The notes: generated from the letters alone by a model not told the origin. A stretch of 64,000 nucleotides of DNA from Plantactinospora sp. KBS50 (GCF_002285795.1 NZ_CP022961.1:5708001-5772000), one strand, 5' to 3'; shown: positions 52,236 through 61,855, numbered from the stretch's first letter. Made by a program: numbers and translations.

Positions 52236-53819
52236 GTGAGCAGCGGCACCGAGAGCAACATGCACACCACCGCCGGCAGGCTCGCGGACCTGGAGCGGCG
52301 GGTCGACGAGGCCGTGCACGCCGGCTCGGCGCGGGCGGTGCAGAAGCAGCACGCCCGGGGCAAGAAGACCGCCCGGGAACGGATCGAGATGCTGCTCGAC
52401 CCCGGATCGTTCGTCGAGCTGGACGAGCTGGCCCGGCACCGGTCCACCAACTTCGGGCTGGACCGGACCCGACCGTACGGGGACGGCGTGGTGACCGGGT
52501 ACGGCACCGTGGACGGCCGGCAGATCTGCGTGTTCGCGCAGGACTTCACGGTCTTCGGCGGCTCGCTCGGCGAGGTCTTCGGCGAGAAGATCGTCAAGGT
52601 GATGGACCTGGCCATGAAGATCGGCTGCCCGGTGGTCGGGATCAACGACTCCGGCGGCGCCCGGATCCAGGAGGGCGTGGTCAGCCTCGGCCTGTACGGC
52701 GAGATCTTCTTCCGCAACGTCCGCGCGTCCGGCGTGATCCCGCAGATCTCCCTGGTCATGGGGCCGTGCGCGGGCGGCGCGGTGTACTCCCCGGCGGTGA
52801 CCGACTTCACCGTCATGGTCGACCAGACCTCGCACATGTTCATCACCGGCCCGGACGTGATCAAGACGGTGACCGGCGAGGACGTCGGGATGGAGGAACT
52901 GGGCGGCGCGCGCACGCACAACTCGCGCAGCGGCAACGCGCACTACCTGGCCGGCGACGAGGACGACGCGATCGACTACGTCAAGGCGCTGCTGGCGTAC
53001 CTGCCGGCCAACAACCTGGACGAGCCGCCGGTGCTCGACACCCCGGCCGAGCTGGCGGTGACCGACGCCGACCGGGAGCTGGACACGCTCATCCCGGACT
53101 CGGCCAACCAGCCGTACGACATCCACCGGGTGATCGAGCACGTGCTGGACGACGGGGAGTTCCTGGAGGTCCAGCCGCTCTACGCGCAGAACATCGTGGT
53201 CGGCTTCGGCCGGGTCGAGGGCGCCCCGGTGGGCGTGGTGGCGAACCAGCCCATGCACTTCGCCGGCTGCCTGGACATCGGCGCCTCCGAGAAGGCCGCC
53301 CGGTTCGTCCGGACCTGCGACGCCTTCAACATCCCGGTGCTGACGTTTGTGGACGTACCCGGCTTCCTGCCCGGCACCGACCAGGAGTGGGACGGCATCA
53401 TCCGCCGCGGCGCCAAGCTGATCTACGCGTACGCCGAGGCCACCGTGCCGAAGGTGACGGTGATCACCCGGAAGGCGTACGGCGGCGCGTACGACGTGAT
53501 GGGCTCCAAGCACCTGGGCGCGGACCTGAACTTCGCCTGGCCCACCGCGCAGATCGCGGTGATGGGCGCCCAGGGCGCGGTCAACATCCTGTACCGCGCC
53601 GAACTGGCCGGCGCCGACGACCCCGCGACCGCCCGGGCCGAGCGGATCAGGGAGTACGAGGACACGCTGGCCAACCCGTACGTCGCGGCCGAACGCGGCT
53701 ACGTCGACGCGGTGATCGCACCCGCGGAGACCCGGTCGCAGATCGTCCGGGCGCTGCGGGTGCTGCGCACCAAGCGCGAGACCCTGCCGGCCAAGAAGCA
53801 CGGCAACATCCCGCTGTAA
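52236..53819 (+). CDS. pccB: Acyl-CoA (propionyl-CoA) carboxylase beta subunit
   Basis: A 527-residue carboxyltransferase. GTG 52236 has GGAGG nine bases upstream. [20 protein letters not shown] is the classic N-terminus. The first crotonase-like half has [19 protein letters not shown] and [18 protein letters not shown]. The second half has [20 protein letters not shown] and [20 protein letters not shown]. It transfers CO2 from biotin to acyl-CoA, making methylmalonyl- or malonyl-CoA. Substrate choice cannot be fixed here, though Asp in the [12 protein letters not shown] region fits propionyl-CoA types. BirA is divergent next door and the epsilon subunit lies 6 kb away. Confidence 0.95.
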   Translation: MSSGTESNMHTTAGRLADLERRVDEAVHAGSARAVQKQHARGKKTARERIEMLLDPGSFVELDELARHRSTNFGLDRTRPYGDGVVTGYGTVDGRQICVFAQDFTVFGGSLGEVFGEKIVKVMDLAMKIGCPVVGINDSGGARIQEGVVSLGLYGEIFFRNVRASGVIPQISLVMGPCAGGAVYSPAVTDFTVMVDQTSHMFITGPDVIKTVTGEDVGMEELGGARTHNSRSGNAHYLAGDEDDAIDYVKALLAYLPANNLDEPPVLDTPAELAVTDADRELDTLIPDSANQPYDIHRVIEHVLDDGEFLEVQPLYAQNIVVGFGRVEGAPVGVVANQPMHFAGCLDIGASEKAARFVRTCDAFNIPVLTFVDVPGFLPGTDQEWDGIIRRGAKLIYAYAEATVPKVTVITRKAYGGAYDVMGSKHLGADLNFAWPTAQIAVMGAQGAVNILYRAELAGADDPATARAERIREYEDTLANPYVAAERGYVDAVIAPAETRSQIVRALRVLRTKRETLPAKKHGNIPL

Positions 53820-53822
53820 CCG

Positions 53823-54829
53823 CTACCGGTTCACCAGCGCCATCAGCTCGGCCGGCGCAAAAGCCCCGGCCGGAATCCGTTCCCGCAGCGCGCGCCGGAC
53901 CGCCCGCTGCACGGCCGAGTTCACCGGCGTGGCCACCCGTGCAGCCGCCCCAGCAGCGCGATCTCGCCGTTGAGGTGGTCCGTCTCCGCCGAACCGGTGC
54001 CCCGGGCCAGGCTCTGCCAGGTCGAACTGCCGGAGCGCGCCCGGCCGGCGACCGGCCGGATGTTCACCCGGTCGCCCCGTTCGGCCGTCTCCTCCTGCGG
54101 CGACGCGTACCCGATGCCGGCCCGGTCGAGCACCGCCGCGCCCTCGGCGCCGACCCGGGCCACCAGACCGGACCGTTCGGCCCCGTCCGGGCCGAGCAGC
54201 GCGTCCAGTCCGTTGGCGAGGTTGCGCAGCAGCTTCGCGTACTTCCACCGCAGCACGTCGGGCCGGGCCAGGCCGACGAACCCGGCGGCGGTGAAATCGG
54301 CGACGATCTCCCGGACGGTGTCGTCGCCGCCGGCCGGGTAGCAGCCCACCTGGAGCATCCCCGGGTACGGGTGGCCCTCCGCCGCGATCCGGCCCGGCTC
54401 CAGGAAACTGGCCGGCAGCCAGACACAGACCGGGTAGACCCGCTGCACGTACCGCAGCGCCATCCGCTCGTTGGCCACCCCGTTCTGCGCGGTGAGCACC
54501 GGCAGCCGCTCCGCCAGCGTCCCGCCACCTCGTACCGGCACATCCGCCCAGGTCCGCAGGGCGGCCTCGGTGTCCTGCGACTTCACCGCCAGCACCACGA
54601 CGGTGTCCGGTTCACACACCAGGCCCGCGGGCTCACCGATCCGCGGATCGTCGTACGCCGGGAGCCGGACCGTCTCCTGCCCGTCCGGGCGGGCCAGCGT
54701 GAGGCCGCGCTCCCGGATCGCCGCCAGGTGCGCGCCGCGGGCCACCAACGTCACCTCGTGCCCGGTACGGCCCAGCCGTGCCCCGATCGTGCCACCGACC
54801 GCGCCGGCGCCGATGATCAGATAGCGCAT
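53823..54829 (-). CDS. Ketopantoate reductase-family NADP-dependent oxidoreductase (frameshifted)
   Basis: ATG 54829 starts MRYLIIGAGAVGGTIGARLG, a Rossmann NADP-binding loop. LAVKSQDTEAAL and the catalytic Lys region LRWKYAKLLRNLANGLDALL are typical ApbA/PanE. The frame stops at 53921 after LLGRLHG. The next frame continues VATPVNSAVQRAVRRALRER to 53823, the usual family C-terminus. One base missing at CCC 53936-53938 explains the break and gives 335 residues. The true substrate may be another 2-ketoacid. The M50 protease gene ends four bases upstream, so the two form an operon. Confidence 0.85.
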
Positions 54830-54833
54830 CCGC

Positions 54834-55580
54834 TCATCCTCCCGCGCCGAACCCCAGGTCGCTGAGGATCGGCCCGGCCAGCAGGCCGGCGCCGACGACC
54901 AGCGCCGCCACCGCGACCAGCCCGAAGATCGCCACCCAGAACATTCCGGGCAGCGACGTCACCCAGGCCAACTGGTCGGCGTCGGACTGCGGCGCGCGGC
55001 CCCGGCGGCGCAGCGACTGCAGCTCGCCGACCGGGCGGACGCCGCCGAGCAGCAGGAACCAGACCCCGGTGTACGCGAACGCCGCCTGCACCTGCGGCGA
55101 GGCGTACCAGGACACCGCGAACACCAGCCCGCCGGTGGCCACCAGCGAGACGATGCCGAACAGGTTGCGGATCATCACGAGCATGGCCAGCAGCAGCGCG
55201 ACGGCGATCCACAGCAGCAGCGTGATCCGGTTGCCGCCGAGCAGCCAGGCGCCGCCCAGGCCGATCAGGGACGGCGCCACATAGCCGGCGAGCAGCGTGA
55301 ACACCATCCCCGGCCCGCTCGGGCGGCCCGCCGAGAGGGTCAGCCCGGAGGTGTCCGAGTGCAACCGGACGCCCCGCAGCTTCCGCCCGGTGAGCACGGC
55401 CGCCAGCGCGTGCCCGCCCTCGTGCGCGATCGTGATCGCGTTGCGGGCGATCCGCCAGGGCAGCCGGGTCACCACCACGAGCAGCGCCACCAGCCCGGTC
55501 ACCAGCACCAGCAGCGGCGGTGGATCCGGCTGCGCCCCGAACAGTTCGTGCCACAGGTCCGTCATCGAGTCGATCGACAC
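54834..55580 (-). CDS. M50 family membrane metallopeptidase
   Basis: A 248-residue polytopic protein. The zinc motif is HEGGH at residues 53-57 in ARNAITIAHEGGHALAAVLT, as in actinobacterial M50B-like proteins (PF13398 type), with six or more membrane helices. Site-2-type proteases cut membrane substrates such as anti-sigma factors. No candidate substrate gene lies here. GTG 55580 is used as start; ATG 55565 is an alternative five codons in. Upstream codons belong to a repeated palindrome, not the protein. It is followed four bases later by the reductase gene. Confidence 0.85.
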   Translation of the reverse strand: MSIDSMTDLWHELFGAQPDPPPLLVLVTGLVALLVVVTRLPWRIARNAITIAHEGGHALAAVLTGRKLRGVRLHSDTSGLTLSAGRPSGPGMVFTLLAGYVAPSLIGLGGAWLLGGNRITLLLWIAVALLLAMLVMIRNLFGIVSLVATGGLVFAVSWYASPQVQAAFAYTGVWFLLLGGVRPVGELQSLRRRGRAPQSDADQLAWVTSLPGMFWVAIFGLVAVAALVVGAGLLAGPILSDLGFGAGG

Positions 55581-55624
55581 AGGGCGCGAGCCTACGCCGC
55601 CGCCACCACTCCGGCTCCGCGTGG

Positions 55625-55670
55625 ACTGTGCAGAGTTGTTGCCGCCCTGGCGGCAACAACTCTGCACAGT
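55625..55670. terminator. Long perfect palindrome (repeated palindromic element, copy 2)
   Basis: A 22-bp perfect stem (55625-55646 with 55649-55670) and a 2-base loop. The outer arm begins ACTGTGCAGAGTTGTTGCCG. It lies just downstream of the AbiEi/DUF559 gene stop (55685) and upstream of the protease gene, both leftward, so it should end the first transcript. The inner core GTTGTTGCCG is shared with the element at 8976-9025. Confidence 0.75.
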
Positions 55671-55684
55671 TCAGCCTCGGGGGT

Positions 55685-56637
55685 TCAAATGGTGGGACGC
55701 CAACCGGCGGCGAGGAGGGCTGCCCGGAGTTGAGCTGCCACCTCGTCCGGCCGGCGCCGCACGTCGAACGCGGTGAACCGCAAAATCCGATCCCCAGCGA
55801 TCCACACCTCGTTCTGCCGGCGCAGGTCCGCCGCCCACTGCGCCGCCTCCATGTGATGCGTGCCATCGACCTCCACGTGCAGGCGCCAGCGGCGCCAGTA
55901 CACATCCAGATAGCGGATCCGACCCCGCGCGTCCGTCCGGCGCTCCTGAAGCTCCGGCCGGGGCAGCCCGTAGCGGCGGCAGAGCCGGACAAAATCGATC
56001 TCGGACAGCGCCTCGGCGCCCCGGCCAGGTCGGCCACGGTGTTCAGCATGAGCGCGCGGCGCGGCGTCGTCGGCATCCGATCCAGCACCGCGCGCAGTTC
56101 GGCAGGCGTGACCAGGCGCTGCTGGCAGCCGGCCGCCAGGACCCCGTGCGACTCGTCCTCGGTGCGCAGCCAGCGAGCCGCGTCCACCAGGGACCGGGCC
56201 ATGGTGGTCCGGTCCGGTCGACCCCGCTGACGGTCCGCGTCCGGCAGCGACCGGGTACGCCGTACCCGCACGGCCGGCATCTCCGGGGGGAACCTTCGGG
56301 GCGACCGGGCGGTCGCGCGCTCGTACGGGACGAGGACGTCGACCACCCCGTACCGCCATGCCCCGCGCAGACCGCCGGCCCGGGCGGCGGCCAGCCCGGC
56401 CAGCAGCGCTCCGTCACCGGCGGCCAGTACCGCCGCCCACCAGTGCTGGTCGGGACGCAGCGGCCCGGTCTCCGCGACCAGAATGCCCCGGCAGAGCCGC
56501 CGCCAGCGCCGGGTGGCCAGCCGATGCCGGGCCGCCGAGGGACCGATCTCCCGCACCGCCTGCCGCCAGGTCAACACCCCCGCCTGCCCGAACAGCAGCC
56601 ACTCCAGCGGGTCGGCATCATCGCTCGGCAGGCGCAC
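55685..56637 (-). CDS. AbiEi-like / DUF559 (endonuclease-fold) protein, frameshifted
   Basis: ATG 56637 starts MRLPSDDADPLEWLLFGQAG. The first 200 residues resemble the winged-helix AbiEi antitoxin-type N-terminus (VLTWRQAVREIGPSAARHRL and WRRLCRGILVAETGPL). The frame breaks at the C run 56019-56022; one extra base gives a 317-residue protein. Its C-terminal 100 residues resemble DUF559, a Vsr-like endonuclease fold (LPRPELQERRTDARGRIRYL with DVYW, then HVEVDGTHHMEAAQWAADLR, ILRFTAFDVRRRPDEV). Such proteins are frequent in actinomycetes, often several per genome, with unproven roles in defence or toxin-antitoxin control. Confidence 0.75.
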
Positions 56638-56838
56638 CCGTCCGATCGAACCGGTACGTCGGTGGTCGGGAAGTCCGGCGCACGACAGCGCGCGTTCCGA
56701 TGCCCGACAGCGCGGGGCCGGTGCTGGTCACACGGCCGGCGCCGCGGCTGGCGACCGCGGTTGGCGGCCGCGGGATCGGCTACCACCGGAGGTGGACAAC
56801 CGGTCCTGCGGCCGCCAGAGGTTCGGCGCGGCGCCGGG
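56638..56838. other. Intergenic region without supported gene
   Basis: About 200 GC-rich bases upstream of the AbiEi/DUF559 gene and after the stop of the small membrane-protein gene. It should contain the promoter of the former. No clear hairpin or conserved frame was found. Confidence 0.35.
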
Positions 56839-57144
56839 TCAGCTCCTTCGTCCGACCTGCGCCCTCGCCCGCAGCGCACCCGCGGCACCGCCGGTTGCCG
56901 TCCGCGCCGCGCCGGCCGGCACGGTACGCGAGGCGGCGCTCGACGCGCCGAGGATGCCGGAGCCGGATGCGTGCCGCCGAAGCAGCAGCGCCGCGCCCAC
57001 CGCAGCGACGGCCACGGCCACGACACTTGCCACGGCGATCAGGACCGCCATGCCCAGACCCGCCAGGATCAGCGCCACGTCGCCGATCGCAACGAGCATC
57101 CAGAGCGCCACGCTGGGCTTGTTCGTCCGCCGTCGGAAACTCAT
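56839..57144 (-). CDS. Small two-helix membrane protein
   Basis: A 101-residue protein (MSFRRRTNKPSVALWMLVAIG). Its two hydrophobic helices (ALWMLVAIGDVALILAGLGM and AVASVVAVAVAAVGAALLL) and its basic, Ala/Gly-rich C-terminus are typical of small actinobacterial membrane proteins without known function. GGGAGG precedes the ATG. It lies about 50-100 bases downstream of the kinase gene on the same strand. Confidence 0.65.
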   Translation of the reverse strand: MSFRRRTNKPSVALWMLVAIGDVALILAGLGMAVLIAVASVVAVAVAAVGAALLLRRHASGSGILGASSAASRTVPAGAARTATGGAAGALRARAQVGRRS

Positions 57145-57251
57145 GTCGCACCTCCCTTCCGTCGTGCCGGGACAAGTACCCGACTCGGCGGAGGGTCATG
57201 CCTGCTTCGGTCCGTACGGGTTGAGCCCGTGCGGATTCGGTCCTTGCTGAT

Positions 57252-59639
57252 TCAGTCCTTGCGGGCCGGGACGAACCACTTGGCGACGATGTCGTCGAAC
57301 TCCGGCAGGTACTTCTCCCAGTCCTCGGCCCGGGTGTCCCAGCGCAGCGCGTACGCCTGGTCGTGCGCGGTCACGAAGCCCCGGTTGCGCACGTGCACCC
57401 GGACACCGCCGCTGTTGGTCTGCAACCACTCCCAGTCGGCGCACGTCTTCCAGTAGTCCACCGCGTGGATGGTGACCCGCTGATAGCCGTTGATGCTGCG
57501 CTTGCGGGCGGCCTCCTGCGCGGTCCAGTCGGCGACCGGGTCGTCCTTCGGATGCCGGGTCTGGCCGATGAGCAGCAACCGATCGCCGCTACTGAAGACG
57601 ATGTTGCCGTACTTGTCGGTGTGCTTGCGCCAGCCGTCGGGCACCGGCACCTTGAAGCCGCTCGGGTCGGCGTACATGTGCCAGCCGGCCGGCAGGGTGG
57701 CGCCGGTCGCGCTGGGCGAGGCCGTGGTGGGGCTGGGCTCCGCGCTGGCCGATGCCGACGGCTCGGCGGCGGGTGAGGTGGCGGCCGGCGGCGTCGATGC
57801 CGCGCCGGTCGGCCCGGCCGCCGGCGTGTCGTCGTCCGAGTCCCGCAACACCAGCACCGCGACCAGGCCCGCCACCAGCAGGGCCGCGAGCAGCGCCACC
57901 AGCACGACGATCCGGGTACGCCCCGGCCGCCGCTCGTCCGGCGGCACGACCGTTATGGGTGCGCGGCCGAGGGCCGGTACGCCGTCCACCCGGGTCCGGG
58001 TCCAACCGGCGCCCGCCGATCCCGTACCGGCCGAGCCGGCAGCGTCATCGACCGGCTCGACCGGCCCGTCCGGCTCCGCCGTGGGTCCGTCGCTGTCCGG
58101 CCCGGCTGCCCCGGCCCGCTCCCTGTCGGTCGGCTCGCCGGCGGCGCCATCCGTGGCCGCCGATTCCGCGCCGGCCTGCGCCGTGGAGGTCGACTCCGCG
58201 CCGGCCTGTGCCACGGAGGCCGGCCCGCCGGCACCGCCGTCGACGGCGGTGCCATCGGTGGCGGCCCGTTCCGGGTCGGCCCGTTCCGCGTCTTCCGGCC
58301 GCCCGCCGGCACCGCTGTCGTCCGCCCCGAGCGTGCCGGCACCGCCGTCGGGGGCGGTGGACGGCTCGCCGGTCGGCTTCGCGCCGGTGGCCGGTTGTGC
58401 GGGCACGGACACCGTTCCCGCGGCGGCCTCCGGCTTGCCCGCGGCCACCGACCTGCCCGCGGCCTCGGGCGTACCCGCGGCCACCGCGCCGGTCGCCGGC
58501 ACCTCGTCCGCCACCGGCGTCCCGCCACCGGCCGCACCCCGGGCGCTGGCCGCCGCCCCACCCGCCACGGCCGCGCCGCCCAGTGCCGCGCCGCCAAGTG
58601 CCGCGCCGCCAAGTGCCGCGCCCCCCAGTGCCGCGCCGGCAACCGGGGCGGCGCCCCGGGCCGGTCCGGCGGCCGGGTTGACCGGCGGTCGGGGCGCCGG
58701 GGCCGGTGCGCTCCGGCCGGTGCCGGTACGCCGTCCCGCGGACCCCTCGCGTCCCTCCCGCGGACCGTCCGGCCCGGGCCGGCGCACGCCGTCCAGCAGC
58801 GACAACCCGCTGCGGGGCCGCCGGTGCACGATGCGGCGAAGCTGTCGTTCGGCCTCGTCCGCCGTCATCCGCTGCTCCGGGTCCTTGCGCAGCAGCCCCG
58901 CCAGCACGCCCTTGAGCGGCCCGGCGTTCCGGGGCGGAGCGACCGACTCGGTGGCCAGCGCGGCAAGCGTCGCGATGGCCGTGGTTCGGGCGAACGGCGA
59001 CTGGCCCTCCACGGCGGCGTAGAGCGTGGCGCCCAGCGACCACAGGTCGGCCTGCGGTCCGGCAGTGCCGTCCCGGGCCCGTTCGGGCGCGATGTACGCC
59101 GGCGAGCCGAGCACCAGACCGGTGCGGGTCACCGTCGGGTCGCCGGGAACGGTCGCCAGACCGAAGTCGGTGAGCACCACCCGGCCGTCCTCGCCGAGCA
59201 GCACGTTGCCGGGCTTGACGTCCCGGTGCATGACGCCGTTGCGGTGCGCGGTCTTGAGCGCGCCGAGCACGCCCAGGCCGATCTCCGCGGCCCGCTGGTA
59301 GCCGACCGGGCCGTCCTTGCTGAGCACGTCGTGCAGCGAACGGGACGCGACGTACTCCATGACGATCCACGGGTCGCCGTCGGTACGCAGCACGTCGAAG
59401 ACGCGTACCACGTTGATGTGGTTGAGCCGGGCGATCGCGCGGGCCTCCCGCAGCGACCGCTCGCGCATCTCCTGCCGCTCCTCGTCGGTCAGTCCCGGCG
59501 GCGGTACCAGTTCCTTGATGGCCACGTCCCGGTGCAGCACCTCGTCGCGCGCCCTCCAGACGCGGCCCATGCCGCCCTGACCGAGCGGCTGGAGCAGCCG
59601 GTACCGGTCGGCGACGAGACGAGGGTGCGCATTGGACAT
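57252..59639 (-). CDS. Membrane-anchored Ser/Thr protein kinase
   Basis: A 795-residue PknB-type kinase. Residues about 13-275 are the kinase domain, with LGQGGMGRVWRARDEVLHRD, Lys42 in VAIKEL, catalytic loop HRDVKPGN, DFGLA and APERARDG. A long Ala/Pro/Gly linker with AALGG repeats follows, then a membrane helix (TRIVVLVALLAALLVAGLVA). The extracytoplasmic C-domain reads GWHMYADPSGFKVPVPDGWR, a beta-rich fold probably sensing an external signal. ATG 59639 is the family start. Beyond the stop another frame runs to 57196, encoding GPNPHGLNPYGPKQA. Joining it would need one missing base near 57268-57270. Confidence 0.92.
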   Translation of the reverse strand: MSNAHPRLVADRYRLLQPLGQGGMGRVWRARDEVLHRDVAIKELVPPPGLTDEERQEMRERSLREARAIARLNHINVVRVFDVLRTDGDPWIVMEYVASRSLHDVLSKDGPVGYQRAAEIGLGVLGALKTAHRNGVMHRDVKPGNVLLGEDGRVVLTDFGLATVPGDPTVTRTGLVLGSPAYIAPERARDGTAGPQADLWSLGATLYAAVEGQSPFARTTAIATLAALATESVAPPRNAGPLKGVLAGLLRKDPEQRMTADEAERQLRRIVHRRPRSGLSLLDGVRRPGPDGPREGREGSAGRRTGTGRSAPAPAPRPPVNPAAGPARGAAPVAGAALGGAALGGAALGGAALGGAAVAGGAAASARGAAGGGTPVADEVPATGAVAAGTPEAAGRSVAAGKPEAAAGTVSVPAQPATGAKPTGEPSTAPDGGAGTLGADDSGAGGRPEDAERADPERAATDGTAVDGGAGGPASVAQAGAESTSTAQAGAESAATDGAAGEPTDRERAGAAGPDSDGPTAEPDGPVEPVDDAAGSAGTGSAGAGWTRTRVDGVPALGRAPITVVPPDERRPGRTRIVVLVALLAALLVAGLVAVLVLRDSDDDTPAAGPTGAASTPPAATSPAAEPSASASAEPSPTTASPSATGATLPAGWHMYADPSGFKVPVPDGWRKHTDKYGNIVFSSGDRLLLIGQTRHPKDDPVADWTAQEAARKRSINGYQRVTIHAVDYWKTCADWEWLQTNSGGVRVHVRNRGFVTAHDQAYALRWDTRAEDWEKYLPEFDDIVAKWFVPARKD
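58570..58629. repeat. 15-bp tandem repeats in the kinase linker
   Basis: Four copies of GCCGCGCCGCCAAGT (with single-base variants) head to tail encode AALGG repeats in the low-complexity linker of the kinase. The unit length keeps the reading frame on expansion or contraction. Confidence 0.85.
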
Positions 59640-59730
59640 CCCGAGGACGGTACCCGGCGCTGTCGCGTGCCACACCGGCGGCACGCCACTACCGGGCAGG
59701 GTGGCGCACGCCACGTCGTACCCTCGGGGG

Positions 59731-59955
59731 ATGGCACACGACGAACCGCTGTTCCGGGTGGTCCGCGGCACGCCGACCGCCGACGAACTGGCGGCACTGG
59801 TCGGCGTGCTGGCCACCCGCGCCCGGCCGGCGCCACCCCGCCGGACCGCCACGCGGTCGGCCTGGGTACGCGCCGCCCGGCCCGCAGCGGCCCATCCCTG
59901 CATGCCGGCCCGGCCCGCTCCGGACGGCTGGCGGTTCTCCGCGCTGCCGCGCTGA
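59731..59955 (+). CDS. accE: Acyl-CoA carboxylase epsilon subunit
   Basis: A 74-residue protein. The N-terminal LFRVVRGTPTADELAALVGV and the C-terminal SAWVRAARPAA and WRFSALPR match the small epsilon subunits of actinobacterial acyl-CoA carboxylases, which stabilise the alpha-beta complex. The middle is Pro/Arg-rich and variable, as usual. ATG 59731 is preceded by GGGG-rich sequence. The gene is divergent from the kinase gene, with 91 bases between starts. It lies almost 6 kb from pccB, whereas epsilon genes commonly follow the beta-subunit gene. Confidence 0.85.
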   Translation: MAHDEPLFRVVRGTPTADELAALVGVLATRARPAPPRRTATRSAWVRAARPAAAHPCMPARPAPDGWRFSALPR

Positions 59956-59974
59956 CCGGCGTCCCGGTCGCGGG

Positions 59975-60000
59975 CCGATATCCACAGCCGATATCCACAG
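59975..60000. repeat. 13-bp tandem repeat with DnaA-box-like cores
   Basis: CCGATATCCACAG occurs twice head to tail (59975-59987, 59988-60000). Each copy contains ATATCCACA, one mismatch from the DnaA box TTATCCACA. It is located 86 bases upstream of the ESX-like operon. No AT-rich unwinding element or replication gene is near. Confidence 0.7.
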
Positions 60001-60085
60001 CCGGGCTCCGGCGGGCTGCCGGCGGCGGCGGAAAGCCACTAACCTCACCCTGGGGAAGGACGTCGTCACACCAGCGGGAGGCGCC

Positions 60086-60499
60086 GTGAAGCCGCCGGAG
60101 GATGCGCGCGAGCCCGCCTGGCTCGGTGACTACCGGGCCATCGAGGCGGACATCCGGCAGCTGGCCGACCTCGCCGCGGCGCTGGACGCGGAGGTCCGGC
60201 AGAACTACATCCCGCACCTGGCGGCGATCGACGAGGACCTGACCGTCCAACTGCCACCGCCGCCCGCCGAGTTCGTGGAGCTGTGCGCCTTCCTCGACAC
60301 GCACCGCACCGCCCAGATCAACACCGCCAGCAACACGTACGCCTTCCGCGACGCCACCGCCGGGTTCGCCAGGGCCGCCGGCGAGGTCAGCAGGCGGTAC
60401 GCCGGCTCCGACGCGTTCGCCGCGGCGCGGGTCTCCGACGTCCGGACGGCGTTGGACGGTACGGCCGTCGCCCGGTTGCCCGAGCCGACCGATGATTGA
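60086..60499 (+). CDS. ESX-associated helical protein (WXG100-like), first gene of mycosin operon
   Basis: A 137-residue all-helical soluble protein (LGDYRAIEADIRQLADLAAA, then FVELCAFLDTHRTAQINTAS). It lacks a signal peptide and has two long amphipathic helices, like the small helical partners encoded in ESX/type VII loci. A canonical WxG is not seen. GTG/ATG position: the GTG at 60086 follows GGGAGGC. It overlaps the next gene by 8 bases, so the three genes to 62972 are one operon. The association with type VII secretion rests on the downstream mycosin. Confidence 0.6.
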   Translation: MKPPEDAREPAWLGDYRAIEADIRQLADLAAALDAEVRQNYIPHLAAIDEDLTVQLPPPPAEFVELCAFLDTHRTAQINTASNTYAFRDATAGFARAAGEVSRRYAGSDAFAAARVSDVRTALDGTAVARLPEPTDD

Positions 60500-61855
60500 C
60501 CCGGGCAAGGGCGAGGGCGGCTCCCCCGGCAGCACCGACTGGGCGTCCTGGGACGTCGCCGGCATGTGGCGGATGCTGGCCGGCCAGGACACCGCCGCCC
60601 AGTGGCGGCAGGTGGCCGGCTGGCGCAGGACCTGCGAGCTGGTCCGGGCGCACCTGGTCCGGCTGCGCCAGCACCGCGACCGGCTGGCCGCCGCCTGGCC
60701 ACCGGAACGGAGCGCGGCGGCCCGGACGTACCTGGACCGGCTGGACCAACTGATCGCCAGCGTGGCGCAGACCCACGACGCGGCCACCGCCAACTTCGCC
60801 ATCGCCGCGGCGGCGGCCGGCGCCATCGACGCCGCCCGCACCGACCTGAAGAAGATCTACGACGAGTACGCCCCGAAGCGGCGCGCCCGGGACACCTTCG
60901 ACCGGCAGGCCGCCGCCCTCGCGACGGTCGGCTACCAGCCCTGGCGGCTGCCGCCGGTGAGCGACGCCGAGTTGGCGGCCCTGGACGTCCGGGCTCGGAC
61001 CGTGCTGGCCGGGCTGAGCGGCGAACTCGTCCAGGCCCAGGCGCAACTCCGCCAACCACCGACGTACAGAACTCGTCCCGCCTTTGGCGAGCGGAATGAC
61101 CCCGACGTTTACCGCGGCACGAGTCCGCCACCGATCCCGTCGATCGTGCCGGTGCCGACCGGTCCGGCCCGGGCGGCGCGACGGGTCACCGCGGCGCCGA
61201 GCGGCGGGGCGGCCGGCGCCACGGCCGCCGGGGCCTCCCGCGGTCCGGTGCTCGGCGGGGTGCAGACCGCGCCGCCCGGCCAGCCCGGCGGGCCGGGCAC
61301 GACCACGCTGCCGGCGACCCCGACCGGTCCACCCGGAGCGCCGCCGCTCGGTCCGGGCACACCGCTCGGACCGATCACCGCGCCCGGCGCCCGGCCGGGT
61401 CCGCTCGGCCCGGCCCCCGGGGGCCGGTGCCGGGCCGGGGCGGGGCGGCCCCCGGGGCGGAACCGCTCCAGCGACCGGCGGCCGGCGCCGGCCGGCCGTT
61501 GCCACCCGGCGGTCTGATCGGCGGGGTCCCCCCGGCCAGCGGCGGGCGGGAGCCGGCAGCGCCGAGCCGGCGGATCAATCCGGTCGGCGGGGTGCTGCCC
61601 ACCGGCGCCGCCGGCACCGGCCCGGCCGGCCGCGCCGGTCAGCGGCCGTTCGGTCCGGTGGGCCGGGCGGCCTACCCCGGTCAGCCGTTCGGGGCCGCCC
61701 CGTCCGGACCGGTTGGGGCCGGCGGCGCGGTGGAGGGCCGCGGCTGGGATCCCGACGATCCCTGGAGGATCGAACCCGGCGTACCACCCGTCGTGCTGCC
61801 GCCACCCCCGGCCGGCCGGATCGATCCGGGGCCGGCCATCGGCCTCGACCCGTGA
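60492..61855 (+). CDS. Helical protein with long Pro/Gly-rich tail, ESX-associated (frameshifted)
   Basis: ATG 60492 starts a helical region of about 190 residues (WASWDVAGMWRMLAGQDTAA, then RTYLDRLDQLIASVAQTHDA and ATANFAIAAAAAG), resembling PPE/WXG-like helical bundles. A Pro/Gly/Ala-rich tail follows. The frame breaks at the C/G run 61414-61423. One added base continues as PVPGRGGAAPGAEPLQRPAA to a stop at 61855, giving 454 residues that end with a conserved-looking acidic DPDDPWRIEPGVPPVVLPPP motif. The restored stop overlaps the mycosin GTG as GTGA, which strongly supports the join. It may be a secreted ESX substrate. Confidence 0.7.

Noticed and set aside
58570-58629. Kinase 15-bp repeats as a mobile or regulatory element
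   Set aside because: They are in frame and encode an Ala/Leu/Gly linker repeat, typical of low-complexity protein tracts.
59975-60000. Replication origin
   Set aside because: Only two DnaA-box-like units. There is no dnaA/dnaN, no AT-rich element and no box cluster.
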